A stretch of DNA of 64,000 nt from Allacma fusca (Eukaryota > Arthropoda > Collembola > Symphypleona > Sminthuridae), in assembly GCA_947179485.1 (NCBI GenBank), contig OX359245.1, forward strand, positions 70,233,067 through 70,297,066, read 5' to 3'. This document shows positions 35,224 to 46,924 of the stretch, in pieces (position 1 is the stretch's first letter; the number at the start of each line of letters is the position of its first letter). The position numbers and the translations under genes were made by a program. Below the pieces are notes generated by a model. That model worked only from the letters and a program-made list of their open reading frames with translations. It did no database searches and was not told the DNA's origin.

Positions 35224-36082
35224 TTACGGCCCGTAAGTGCCGTAAGTTTTAATAGGTTTAAAATCTGCTTGCCCTCCAAACGTTGGTGGTAACTGGTCTC
35301 GTGGTAATTTTTTCAGCAATTTAGGTACCCAGGTGGCTTTGCGTGTGCCGTAAATCTCCACCCGCTCCATTACAGAGCCCATAATTGGTCGAGCTGTTCT
35401 AAGCAGGCCCCTGAACATAAAATTTGCTGCAAGCATTTGAATAAATAAAAATATTTAAATACAGTAAATCTTCAGGATATTTCAACTATGCTGACGTTTT
35501 TACAGCTTACAACACTTACTGTTGACGAAGTAGACGCATTCGAAGTACTGAACGATAAGTGGTACGTAGACTCTGCATGCGTTGAAGAAAAACGAGATAG
35601 CTGCAGAGAAAAATTTAGACATTATACATAAAGCAAATTTTGTAATAATTTTAACTTCGTTGAAAAATTGGACTGTACTTTCTCCAGATGTTATTTGTCT
35701 ATAATTGAAACCATCAGTATCATAAATTATGACGATTCCACTAACTGGCCCACAACCAGACGGAATATTTTTGGTGCTGGTAACGATCCTATACACTGCT
35801 TGTTGAATGAATTTTTCCATGGCCTTGGCACTGCTTTCTCCTTTGGAAATAAATTTACTCAAATCCCACCTCCCAAGCAATCCCACCCAAACTATGTAAA
35901 AAAGAAAGGAAATTTTATGTCGTTAGATAATAAATTTGCACTCCAGTATTTTCTTTTAAACATTTTAACAAACTTTCCTCACTTGGTCTGCAGTCCTCAT
36001 CAAACCCACTCAAGTAATAGGGAAATGCATTCTGAAGCTCTTTTGGGGTGACCCAGGCGTCCAAATCTTCCCCTTGAAATAT
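35224..36082 (-). CDS. SEC14-like CRAL-TRIO protein, 3' half, copy 1
   Basis: Four predicted exons, 36082-35983, 35891-35679, 35600-35520 and 35426-35224, with GT..AG introns and compatible phases encode about 198 residues ending at a TAA. The order is WVTPKELQNAFPYYLSGFDE, a GLLGRWDLSKFISKG block, GIVIIYDTDGFNYRQITSG (start of the lipid-binding domain), YFECVYFVN, GLLRTARPIMGSVMERV, and LPRDQLPPTFGG near the C-terminus. These are landmarks of SEC14L/TTPA-type phospholipid or hydrophobic-ligand transfer proteins, which are cytosolic. The usual N-terminal CRAL_TRIO_N helices and any GOLD domain are not seen, so the gene is either truncated or has upstream exons I could not place. A close paralogue is at 60961-61811. 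Frames are open, so pseudogene status is unproven. Confidence 0.72.
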
Positions 36083-36448
36083 CTATGAACAAAATATATG
36101 GCAGGACAACATGAGTCTTAAACCTTCTACAAGTTACATAGACAAACACATACAACACACAGTATACAGTGAGTATACAGTTACACATACAAATATCTCC
36201 ATTTTCATCGGAGTTACTGTAGTCCTCCTGAGAACTGTGATCAAATTTGTGAATTAAGAATTGTGCTTTATGGTCGAATTTGCAAAATAATTTTATTTCG
36301 AAGTAGTAAGTAGAATGAAACTATCACCAAAATCAAATTTGCTTGGGTTTTTACTTGAAAATCAGGGCACAGTATTTTGTCTTCAGAAGGTATGCTTGGC
36401 TACGTTGTCTATTTCATAAACGTAATAAAATAAACTCACCCTTTTAAG

Positions 36449-37112
36449 GTAAAATTTCGAAGCTCAATAATCTGATGAAAATGACGTAGAATGATGCGCA
36501 CAACACCTTTAACAAGTGTTTGAACAGCCAAACTCTCACGAACGGAGGCTGGGAGATAAATTGGGGTTTCCTTTTCCTCCTATATGTAAACATATGGTAC
36601 CTGAATTTAATTAATAAAATGTATATTTAAAATGATCTACACAGCGAAAGAAAGTTAAATAAATGATCAATTTCAAGCAAAAATTATAAGTAGCGTTTTA
36701 GAAAAATTGTACTTACATTTTCTACTTCTGCGGTTGTTCCAATTCCAGCAGCTCTTGCATCAGCAGCTGCTTTATCTCGTTCTTGCAATGTTTTTTCAAA
36801 CGACGCTTTCATATCAGCGGCAACGCTTCCCAGGGTTGATGCTACGTCTTCTCGCAGTTTTTCCACGGACGAAGTATATGCTGGGTTTTCACGTAGCACA
36901 TCGTTCCCAGATGAAATCACATCAACTCGATTTTGGAGAATTACCAAGGCTGATGATGCTTCGTCCACCTTTGCACTTAGTCCAACTACTGTGTTCTTTA
37001 GTTCCGAAATTTTCCCTTCCAGTAGGGATCCCACCGCGTCTGCAATGTCCTGAACTCCTGGAAATATTTTTTCAGGCATTTTCCTATTTCGTCGTCCGCC
37101 TTGCGATGCCAT
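36449..37112 (-). CDS. coiled-coil protein, possible accessory gene of the neighbouring transposon
   Basis: An exon from ATG at 37112 to about 36716 reads MASQGGRRNRKMPEKIFPG, then about 90 residues of Ala/Glu/Lys-rich helical sequence (KISELKNTVVGLSAKVDE; EKTLQERDKAAADARAAG) suited to a coiled coil. It ends GTTAEVEN before GTAAGT. A second exon (about 36580-36449, ETPIYLPASVRESLAVQTLV) joins in phase before a GTGAG donor. Further exons are uncertain; an acidic stretch QEDYSNSDENGD lies near 36200. No named domain recognised. It is transcribed away from the tnp2-like gene that starts at 37849, which suggests a shared divergent promoter. Confidence 0.5.
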
Positions 37113-37239
37113 TGAAACTACGAAAAAATAATAATCGAAATAGTTACATTATGTCCAGAAAAACGTTTATAATATAATACAAAAATAGTTATCATCTTAA
37201 AATATTGCTCGATAAGGTAACGTTATATTAAACTTACCT

Positions 37240-37433
37240 GCTGAAGTAATTTATTCCAGTTTTCAATGTCCAAAAAACAGATTCCTTCCAAAAATTGCTG
37301 CCTGTAGCTCACACTGAGTTTGCAGTTGATGAGCACGAATGCAGAATTCGAGTCTTTTGTTACATTCCCAAGTTCGTTAGATTTTGTTCCTCCAATTATT
37401 CGCACACATGCGCTGTTACCACTACTTTAGGCT
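37240..37433 (-). CDS. exon-like frame upstream of the coiled-coil gene
   Basis: Open reading SACVRIIGGTKSN, later FVLINCKLSVSYRQQFLEG and WNKLLQQ, ending at CAG before GTAAGT, a strong donor. Its phase (0) does not join cleanly to the next frame at 37112, so the two may be separate transcripts or I have missed an exon. Confidence 0.35.
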
Positions 37434-37848
37434 ATTTGAACAACTTGAACTGCTAGTAATGAATATGCCATAAAAATGGCTAGGCAGTCTCGTAGCTACA
37501 TTGTCTTCTTATAATTATCTTCTTATATTGTCCTGGTAGGTGCTAGATGTTGCAGGAACATCCAAAACGGTGGAGTTGATCTTAGGCTGAGATTATACTG
37601 TATGCACATATACAGCAACAAACATCAAGGTCCAACGTATCTACATAAGCGTGTCTGATATAATCCGAAATACTTCAATCATTCAATAGTTATTCAATTA
37701 TACGAACGTTCCCCATAAGCTTTAAGATTTTTGAAATGCCTACCAATGTATAATAACTAGATATAACTGTGAATCTGTTTTTTCAATAATCGTATCTCGT
37801 AATATTAATTGAAATTTATTTTCTTAGTTCAGGAACATAAGCGCACCA

Positions 37849-40800
37849 ATGGAACGAAATTTAAGGCCCTGTACAAGTAAATCCGGAAAATGGAAAAGAA
37901 CTGCTCGATTAAAGAGGCTTGCTCAACCTTGTAAGAATTTATTTTTAATAACGTGTAATTCATTTTAATTACTGTGTCGATTGAAAATGCCCTACAGTTT
38001 TTGCCCGCCCAGTTGAAAATATCCAAACTGCGTGCCCACAAGCCCCGTTTTGGGGCATATATGTGCTTATCGTCGAGTGAAAATCAAATTTGTAAATGTA
38101 TTTTCCCCTGGTTATTTGTTAACTGTTTTATTTATAAAACATATCACAGATACCTCAATTCATTTTAAATGAAGTGTCTTGATATAATTTATCAACCGCT
38201 TGAAAATAAATTTCCAGATACACAAACATGCATCCCTGATGGGAGGTAAAATTTATATTTTGTTTTCTAATTTTGATTTGTACAGTAAAAAGCTCCAGTT
38301 CTAAGCGCGACGGCAATAGTCCGTAAATGTTGAAGCCGAATCCTTAGATTAGTTGAGTGTACATCAAAATTTTCTGCCATTTACTACTTTAAATTAGCAT
38401 GACTGATATGTGGAAAAATAGAATTGAGCCTAACTTATGAGAAAATGGTTTGAGTAACAATAACACACTCCAACCTGAAAAGGCCAAATTTGGTTTTTAA
38501 TCTTCATGTGCGAAGAGAAAATTAATTCCATCTCTTTATAAAATTTACAGATTTGTCGCAAACTTTATTGCCGAAAATGAGTATTGGCATACACCAATAT
38601 TTGCGTTTCCTCCCAAATTGTCCATAAAGTTTCGAATCGACCACCAAAATCAATAAATTGTTCTATTTTATCCACTATTCAACCAAATTTATCTATTGTT
38701 CTATTTTATCCGCCATTCTGTAAAAATCTATAAATTGTCGTATTTGATCTGCCATTCTGTAAAAATCAACAAATTGTTCGATTTTATTTGCCATTCTGTA
38801 AACATCTACAAATTGCTTTATTTTATCCACCATTCTACCTAAAATGCTCATTGGCCCTCAAATGAAATTTACTTTTTTCTAAATCTAGGTTCAAATTTGT
38901 CAAGACGAATGGTCTCTCGCCGTGCAGCCAAGAATTTTATTTTTGAAAAAAACAATACTGAAGTGACTGCAGTAGCCACAGCTGTTGACCTATCTTCCTT
39001 ACTGCCAGAATTTATAAATGAGACAGCAGAAAATGTATATATGGCTGAACAACAAGCTTCTATCCGTGAGTCGAAATTTGAATATCTAGGAAATTATCCA
39101 GTGTGGACCATGTCACTGTCCGCTGAAGTAGATAGTGTAGTATTTCGTATCACAATCAAGGGATGTATCAATTTTAGGGGTTTCCACAGTGATTTCTGGG
39201 GATATAAAACCCCCAGGAAAAGTAAGATTTCAAGAATTTGGAATGCTTGCAATAATAATATCCCCATAAAATATTTTCACTCAAGTTTTTAAAACAATAC
39301 TCCTTAAGAAGTATAATCATGCCATAAGCAATTATTAAACAATAAATTCTCTTCACCCCGCAGCAGCTAGAGAGTGTATAAATTGTAATTAGGTCCTTTA
39401 GGAAAGTTCATAAAACGGTGTTAAAACAATTTCTGTCCAAATACATTCCAGTTATTGCACATTAAATTGGGGGACATCGGGAATATAATTGGTTTACTAT
39501 AATGAGTGGTCTGCAGTGTATATAAAATAGATTTACCGTACGTGTGTTTAAACTACACACAATAATACCATTATGTAAATAATATTTTTGTGCAATAATT
39601 TAATGCAAGAATCTGAACCAACAGGGATTATTTCCACCTCAGAAACCAATGAGGCTGATGACACCTCAGAGTGTAATGGGATTAGTGACAATGCTGTCCA
39701 TAATATAAATATTCCAACACACGATAACGATTCTAATATGGCAAAAAGCAACCACAATGATATTAACGAGTTAAACCCAGATTTGGACCAAAGTGTTACA
39801 ACGTGGCTAAATCCTCGCCCCAAAGAACATTCTGTTACTACAGAGGCTCTGGCCGCAACTGTGCTTGCTTTTGCATGCAAATACAAACTCCCTAACTATG
39901 GCGTAAATGACCTCTATGGAGGTAAAACATTTACCATTAACTTTGGTACAACTGGAATGCGCTGTTCTTCCCGAATCAGCAACGTTTCTAGTGACATGGT
40001 TTTGTCGAGGAAAAGGTTGCAGCAGAATAATTGCCGTGGAAACAAGCCCTCGGCAACCGCAAGCTCAAACCGGAACATGTTGTGGTATTAATTACACAAC
40101 CAACGACAGTCACTCAGTGTACCTTCCTACTCGAGCGTTAATACGCAAATTTTTACCACGATTATGGACATACAGACATGAGCACAGATTACCAGCGTAC
40201 GTAATTAATAAAATGTTTGCTAACAAATTAGATCCACACCTAGATATTTCCATTACCGTAAACGTTGACGGAGTTCCTGTATCTAAAAGTTCTAATTGCA
40301 GTATGTGGCCAATACTTGGATATGTCGACGGTTTGCCGCAGTCCATCGCCAAAAATAATATACTACTATTTTGAATCTACGTAAGCCACGACTCGTGTAG
40401 TAGCAAGCCGGACATGAATAAGTTTTTGTCCCCTTTTGTGGCAACAATGCAGTCTCTTTTGAAAAACAGAGTTACTTGGCATCTTGATTCCGATACGGAA
40501 ATCACCTCTCGTATATTAATTTATAAGGTACTTTGTGATAGTATGGCAATACCCTCTGTTCAGTATTTGCAGCAAATGAATGGAACTTATGGATGTGGAT
40601 ATTGCTTTCATCGCGAAACCAGACATTATTTCCAACATGGGTCGCTTGCGGAATCACGAAATAATGATTCTCATAGACAGATATGCAACTCAGCTAACGT
40701 TTTGGGTCCAATTGATATTGAAGTCACCAGAGGAATCTTAGGACGCTCGATTCTACTGGATCTTCGCTACTTTGATATCATTACTGGTCAGTATTTAGCT

Positions 40801-41928
40801 AACAATTAGGCAAGTAAGCGTGTGTAAATATGATATTTTGATTAAAACTAAATTTTGGATTATTTTTGCACAGATCTGCCACCCTGTTACATGCATACAA
40901 TTTATTTAGGAGTCGCAAGAACATTTACCCAGTTTCTCCTAACAGACATTGCATGTCCTGGACGTCTCCGCAAAGATCAGCTTCAACAGTTAACAGATAA
41001 CTTAATACAAATTAAACCTCCTCACCGGGTGTCAAGAACACCCCGTTCGTTAGCTGAAATGGCTCACTGGAAGGCACACGAGTGCGGAATGTGGTTGCTT
41101 TATTACTCTCCTGTCTTACTTTATCACACTGCTTCCCGTCCGTACTGGTATCACTGGATTCAGTTGGTGTTTGGATGCAGCGTATTATTAACTTCCAGCT
41201 ATGGAGAAGATTCCGCCATTATTGAACAAAGACTCAGTCACGCAACAGAAAGTTTGGAGTCATTTTCCCAGGGTGTAGCGGATCTGTATGGCCCTAGAGC
41301 CCTTCGGTTTAATGTACACCTTCTACGGCATCTACCAATCATAGCGAAATTATGGGGTGGAGACATTGTTAATCTTACAATGAGCCCTTTTGAATCATTT
41401 AATTCGGTTTTGCTGGGATTTATCAATAATTCTCAGTATATGGGATTTCAAGTAGCTCGAAGGTACTGGGCATTTTCTCAAACTCATGGGAGAAGTAAAA
41501 ATCTTATCCCTACAGACAAATATCTTGGAGAATTCTCAGCTTACCATTTACCTGAGGGTTTAGTAATACCTTCATCCAAAGGAAACGTGTTATTCTGCAG
41601 TCACATAATTCTTAAATCTGGAAGGCGTTGGTATTCGTCGAGCTACAAGCGAAGTAAACTACGATTCTCTTCCTGGGTTACACTTCAAGATGGGCGTTTT
41701 GCTGAAATACAAGCTTTCGGAGTTTCAGACTGCGGAATATGGGCAATTGTCCGAATAATGCTCACTACTCCTTTTTCAACATTGTCACACATTGTAAAAA
41801 TTACAGGTACATCATTTTTCGAAGTGATAAATTTAAATGATTTGGATACGGAGGTTATAAAGGTTGAATTTCAGGAAGAACGATATGCTTGCGGATTTTT
41901 AAATAGTTGCGAGCACAATAGAGAATAA
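37849..41928 (+). pseudogene. tnp2-like (EnSpm/CACTA, Transposase_21-type) transposase gene
   Basis: Predicted exons 37849-37930, 38889-39065, 39610-39921, 39980-40786 and 40874-41928, with matching phases, give roughly 800 residues. The first exon is basic (MERNLRPCTSKSGKWKRTAR). The third is acidic and Asn-rich. Then come VNVDGVPVSKSSNCSMWPIL, GTYGCGYCFHRETRHYF, DLPPCYMHTIYLGVARTF, SLAEMAHWKAHECGMWLLYY and ESFSQGVADLYGPRALRFNV, ending with the MSPFESFNSVLLGF block. This order is that of tnp2-type transposases known from plants and many invertebrates. A TGA at 40372-40374 interrupts the frame inside what should be continuous sequence, and the 58-base intron at 39922-39979 could instead be a frameshift. 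So the copy is probably dead. Terminal inverted repeats were not found. Confidence 0.65.
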
Positions 41929-42132
41929 TTTGTTATTATTTTGATACTGATATTGGTATTAAAGCGTTAATAAAAAGTACAATTTTTTTATGCAAAATGG
42001 TCCAAACTGGAGCAAGGGTAGAATTTTTATTTAACAGCGCAAAATTAATATCTGCATGCCCTTACTACAACATTATACATCCCACATATCATTGTGAATT
42101 TAAATATTCACAAATACCATAAAGCTACTTAC

Positions 42133-42270
42133 CAGGGGTCGGATTTTTGTAAATCTTCCTGGAAGATCCTTTTTAAATTTTCCTGGTGAAAATTACGTGA
42201 CTGTGGAGAGGTCTTCAACGATTTCTAAAATCCCTACGGAAAAACATTTCAACGGTTTTACGACCTAAAA
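42133..42270 (-). mobile_element. truncated hAT-like MITE, CAGGG family
   Basis: Begins CAGGGGTCGGATTTTTGTAAATC, the cleanest copy of the family terminus, then TTCCTGGAAGATC. The far end is missing, so no TSD can be read. Confidence 0.75.
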
Positions 42271-42884
42271 CCACAATATTTGACATGGAAAACTGATGCT
42301 CAACTAGAAGTATCCATTTAATATTTCCTAAACACTATTCAAATAGATTTGTATTTATTTATTTAAGGCCTTATAGGCTTTCGCTTATGACCCGATATTG
42401 GCATCTCAAGTTTTTACAATAAGAGAAGACATTTTTATACTGTATTAAGGATTTTACAGAATTTTCTCACTATTTAAATATATTGTTTTGTAATTACGTC
42501 AGATCTTAGATGTTTTTGGAGTGTAAAACCAAGTTTTTGGTTATTTAGAGTTTGGTATTAAAAAAGAATTTGTTGCAATTGGATTTTTATCCTTACACCA
42601 TGCAAAACATTTTTAGCAACCATTTCGCGAAAAAGTATTTCATTTCATTCATATGGTTATTATTTTACATTTGATTTTCGTCATTGCATATTAAATATAA
42701 ATCATAAATGACTTTAAAAGATTTTTTCAACAATTTGGAGTAGGATACGCATAATTCCTAGAAAAAATACCCAAAAATCAGGATTCAATCGTGGGGAAAA
42801 ACTTGACAAATTGGGCATTTTTGGAATTTTTAACTGCGGGCAGGCAAATATCGTATAAATATGTTTTGAATCAGCAAACCCTGC

Positions 42885-43075
42885 AGTACCCGAGTAATAC
42901 CCGGGTGCAAACAATAGGTACACGAGTATGAGTCCAGGTTTTGGGTACTTTAGGGGTACTATATACAATTTAGTTTCAAGTATAGGTACTAAATAATTTA
43001 CCCGGGTACGGGAATAGGTACACCATGGGTACTGGTACACGATTTCTGAACCCAGTCCGAGCATTGTTTGGCCCT
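42885..43075. repeat. iterated GGGTAC/GTACCC segment
   Basis: Many GGTAC/GTACC units (ACCCGGGTAC, GGGTACTTTAGGGGTAC, CACCATGGGTACTGGTAC). Motif-iterated element body; ends not defined. 42270-42885 and 43075-43480 show no gene. Confidence 0.5.
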
Positions 43076-43639
43076 AATAAGGAATTGAGTCATTTGCAAA
43101 CCTAGTGGTTAGATTGCTGCAATTTATTACGTCTAGATTTTCTTTAATCAAACCAAGTCCAATTAATGTCGAAGTGGTCAAATGTAACAAATTTTACTGT
43201 TGCTGAAATGTATATGGTTTCATTAGTATTATTTTCCCAGAATGGTTTGATGTTTTAAAATTTTTACTTTACTAGATGTATAATATATGATAAATGAGAA
43301 TAATTTTCATGACATTCAAAAATGCGGAGTAAGGCTGGGGAAGGTCACGATCAAGAGCTAGTAACAAAATCTGAGTAAAATTGTTGTTTCATTCATAGTT
43401 TAGACAATTATGAAAGCGCATTGGTCGGTTTTAGTCGACCAATAACTCTCGCACTTTTAATTTGCAACAATAACACAGTGATCACTGTGGCCTGACATTG
43501 CTCGTATGCGGTATGAGCTGCTGACTTACGTTCATTAGTCGTTTGTGGCGACAACTCATTGGCATATACTGTGCAAGTACAGTGCGCACACAACAGTTCA
43601 ACAAATGGAGGTAGTACCAACAGTAGCCAAAGCACAACT

Positions 43640-44195
43640 TAGCTACTTGTAAGGCTCGAGGATTAGGGGTACTGTAAGGACATAGCTGAAATTTATATTG
43701 ATTTTTAAGCAAATGTGTTCTTTCGTGACGTTCCAAGCCAATCTTTTGAGTGGAAGAGTACGACCATTGACGACATTAATGAGGTCTTTCTCCTGAATGG
43801 ATTCTCTCATGAATTTTCAAGTCCGAGCTGTCAGTTGTGGAGAAAGAGCAATGTTTACATTTAAACCATGTTCCCTGTGAATGTTTGTTTTCTTGCACTT
43901 TTACTTTCTTCCCATGATTTGAAGCAAAGGAGCACTTTTTGTTTTTTACCTTCAAATGTTTGGCTATACATGTGTCTTCAAATTAGATTTTGAAACTGAA
44001 GCGTAAGGGCATTGTTGGCATTGGTACGGTGTTTCCCCTGAGTTCGATCTCTCGTGCGTTTTGTAATGACTTGTTTTAATTCTAGTGTAAGAGCATTGGA
44101 GACACTTATATGGTCTTCCCCTGGATTTAATTTTGGGATGAGGCCCAATTTCGGGTTGAATGATTGGAATAACAAATTCAGGGCTGTAATGATTG
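43640..44195 (-). pseudogene. C2H2 zinc-finger gene remnant
   Basis: Minus-strand frames encode fingers YKCLQCSYTRIKTSHYKTH, YQCQQCPYASVSKSNLKTH (cut by a stop after the first His) and a clear FKCKHCSFSTTDSSDLKIH near 43866-43790 with the linker HSGERPH. Then a finger with a stop and a lost Cys, and a partial one (CPYSTPNPRAL). Tandem fingers of this kind bind DNA in transcription factors. The array is interrupted by stops and frame changes. At its 5' side it is cut at 44195 by the end of the 44196-51772 element, so the coding start is gone. Confidence 0.75.
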
Positions 44196-44589
44196 GAAGG
44201 ACACCGCACAATCCTTACGAGAATATGCCCCCTGTTTGATCTCGATAAGAAAATTACTGGAGGGTGCACCTTGAAGAGTAGATCATTTTTGATAATTGGC
44301 CCAAAGAAATCGTAATGCAGGATTCGGAGATATCCCAGGTTAAAGTTACCGAAAAATGAGGGGGGGCTCAAGGGGTCCCAAAAATTTCAAACCGTGAAAA
44401 TTAGAACATTTAGAACTTCAAAAATGACAAGAATAAAAATTAAATGACGTGTAAAAAAATTTCAGCCAGATATGACCTCAACTTTCCAAGATACTGACCT
44501 CAAGAGGTCAAAGAACGTCGATACCGGTTTCATATTCTAAACGCTGATGAAACTGGCCCAGATTAGAACTAGGGCTTTCATTAGACATA

Positions 44590-45660
44590 TATTCAACGTG
44601 TGCCGAGTTTGGTTCCATTTAGTGACACGATGACCAAGCTGTGACCTCCGAGGTCAATATCTTGTCCATACCGGATTTGGTGCCTTAAAATCATTCGAAT
44701 TGCCCGCAATAGACTAGAACTTTTAGTTTCAGCCCAAATAAGCTGCCTGTCAAGTTTGGTTCCATTTAGTGACACGATGACCAAGCTGTGACCTCCGAGG
44801 TCAATATCTTGTTCATACCGGATTTGGTGCCCTAAAATCATTTGAATTGCCCGCAAATAGACTAAAACTTTTAGTTTAAGCCCAAAAAAGCTGCCTGTCA
44901 AGTTTAGTTCCATTTAGTGACACGATGACCAAGCTGTAACCTCCGAGGTCAATATCATGTCCATACCGGATTTAGTGTCTAAAAATCATTTGAATTGCCC
45001 GCAAATAGACTAGAACTTTTAGTTTAAGCCCACATAAGCTGCTTGTCAAGTTTAGTTCCATTTAGTGACACGATGACCAAGTTATGACCTCCGAATTCAG
45101 TACCTTATCCGTACCGGATTTAGTGTCTACAAATCATTTGAATTGCCCGAAAATAGACTAGAACTTTTAGTTTAATCCCAGATACGTTTCCTGGCAAGTT
45201 TGGTTCCATTTGGTGCCACGATGACCCAGATGTGATCTGCGAGGTCAATACCTTATCCATACCGGATTCGGTTCCTAAAAATTATTCGAGTTACCAGCAA
45301 ATAGAACAGAACGTTTAGTTCAAGTCCAGATAAGTTTCCTGTCAAGATTGGTTCGATTTGGTGACACGATGACCCAGATGTGACCTCCGAGGGCAATATC
45401 ACACACATACCGGTGTTATTGCCTAAACATCATTCTAATTTCCAGCAAATATGCTAGAAGATTCGGTTTAAGCCCAGATGAGCTGCCTGTCACGTTTGGT
45501 TCCAGTTAGTGACCTTGTGAAGCATGAGTGACATTGTATACAAACAGCGCATCTATACCGGTTTCCCGCCCCTAACCTTAATGAAATCGGCCCGGAATAG
45601 ATCTTTCTCATGTTGTACCAGTAAGTCGCCTGCCAAGTTTGGTTCCAGTTGGTGACCTCT
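44590..45660 (-). repeat. left array of ~147 bp repeats
   Basis: Landmark TTTGGTTCCATTTAGTGACACG starts near 44605, 44754, 44901, 45047, 45196, 45340, 45485 and 45635 (a little variant in the inner units), spacing 144-150. Units become more diverged toward the centre of the element. Confidence 0.9.
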
Positions 45661-46725
45661 GGGCGTTGCAGAGAACTGATGGGTTCATAAATATATTACT
45701 TATACTTAGATAAAACGTGTTTGAGTGTTCTCAAAATTACCTCAATCCTTTTGAATATGTACAATTTTTGCAGTTTCTGAGTTTGGTTCCTTTTTGAATT
45801 TGGTCAGTGACCACGTGGGTAGCTTTAAAGTATCGTTTTTTCTACATCGTAGTCGACGACTTCGAGATTATACTATACGTTTCTCATATGCTCCATTCAC
45901 TATGATGGTATTTATGTTTACACTGTTGACGTAATATCCCGGCAATGACATCGTATGTCAGCATAATCTCATACCTGTTGTCGTAAGAACAAGTATAGCA
46001 ATTGTTCCAAAATTGCTTAAAACTTTGCCATTATGTTTATTTTAGTTTCCCGCAACGTTTTGTTGGACTTCATATACGTGCTTGTTGACTCAGTAATAGC
46101 TTTGCCCCAACGGTTATCTTCATGAACGGCCGGCGGCATTCTGGTTAATTAGTTTGACCGATCTCTTTTTATGCCTACAAATTATTGAAATTGCCGTGAA
46201 TTAACGTATACGTTGGAAACAGATAGAACGCATCCAAACATATGTTTCACTTGGGGACTAATAACTCATCAGTTAACGTGTTTCACATTCATACCCATTT
46301 GCTGACCAAAGTTTCGACCTGCATTCGTTCAAAAATTATTTTGGATGTACAACGCAACGAGGACTCATCGGTTTAGTCAATTGCTGAAATAGTCCCCATA
46401 CTTGCTTTTTTACACAAATGTTTTTGCAAAATGCATGCCAAATAAACGCAGTTATAGTTTTTCGTGAGGTCTAGTTTTGCAGAAACTACTAACGTTATGG
46501 ACTTTCTTAACTCCACATAAATATCAATTACGATTGAATCCCTTTCTATTTTCCGACAAAGTAAATAAACATTCCTTGTAACATGTGTGTGCTAATAAGC
46601 GACCACAGGTTCTTCATTTCCTTGTATCAAACTTGTATGATGATGATTGTATCCTGCCCAATTTCAATTATAACCGATAAAATTTACAAATGTAAAAGCA
46701 TTTTTGAGGCTTGAACGACAAAGCG
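45661..46725. other. inner spacer, left side
   Basis: AT-rich sequence between the repeat array and the transposase; no frame or repeat recognised. Confidence 0.4.
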
Positions 46726-46726
46726 T

Positions 46727-46835
46727 CCCGCCCCCGCCTTCTTTTGATTCACGGTTTCGGCACGGGGTTTCGGCTTGCGCCTAACGAGGGCGGCCTCCTT
46801 CCCGTGCCACAGCGAATCAGTCATTGAAGGAATTG
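46727..46835. repeat. direct repeat flanking the transposase, copy 1
   Basis: About 105 bp (CGCCCCCGCCTTC...GGCACGGGGTTTCGGCTTGC...CCTTCCCGTGCCACAG). The same-orientation copy is at 49072-49175. Both are GC-rich and contain a GGCACGGG/CCCGTGCC (or GGCATGGG/CCCATGCC) stem. Confidence 0.8.
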
Positions 46836-46924
46836 CTTTAGCTAAACATCTTCTATTATACTTGGCATGTTGCGACCTCCGGCGTCCTGAATGTGTTCAA
46901 GTAACGAATCAGCTGGAGTTGGAA

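Noticed and set aside
36707..37177. 156-codon plus-strand frame
   Set aside because: It lies opposite the coiled-coil exon, and its Leu/Gln-rich product is what the antisense of an Ala/Glu/Lys-rich helix gives.
44593..44913. 106-codon frame with internally repeated residues
   Set aside because: Translation of two 147 bp satellite units; the frame repeats because the unit length is divisible by three.
44590..45660. CRISPR-like array
   Set aside because: Regular spacing, but the whole 147 bp unit repeats with no unique spacers, and the context is eukaryotic transposon DNA.
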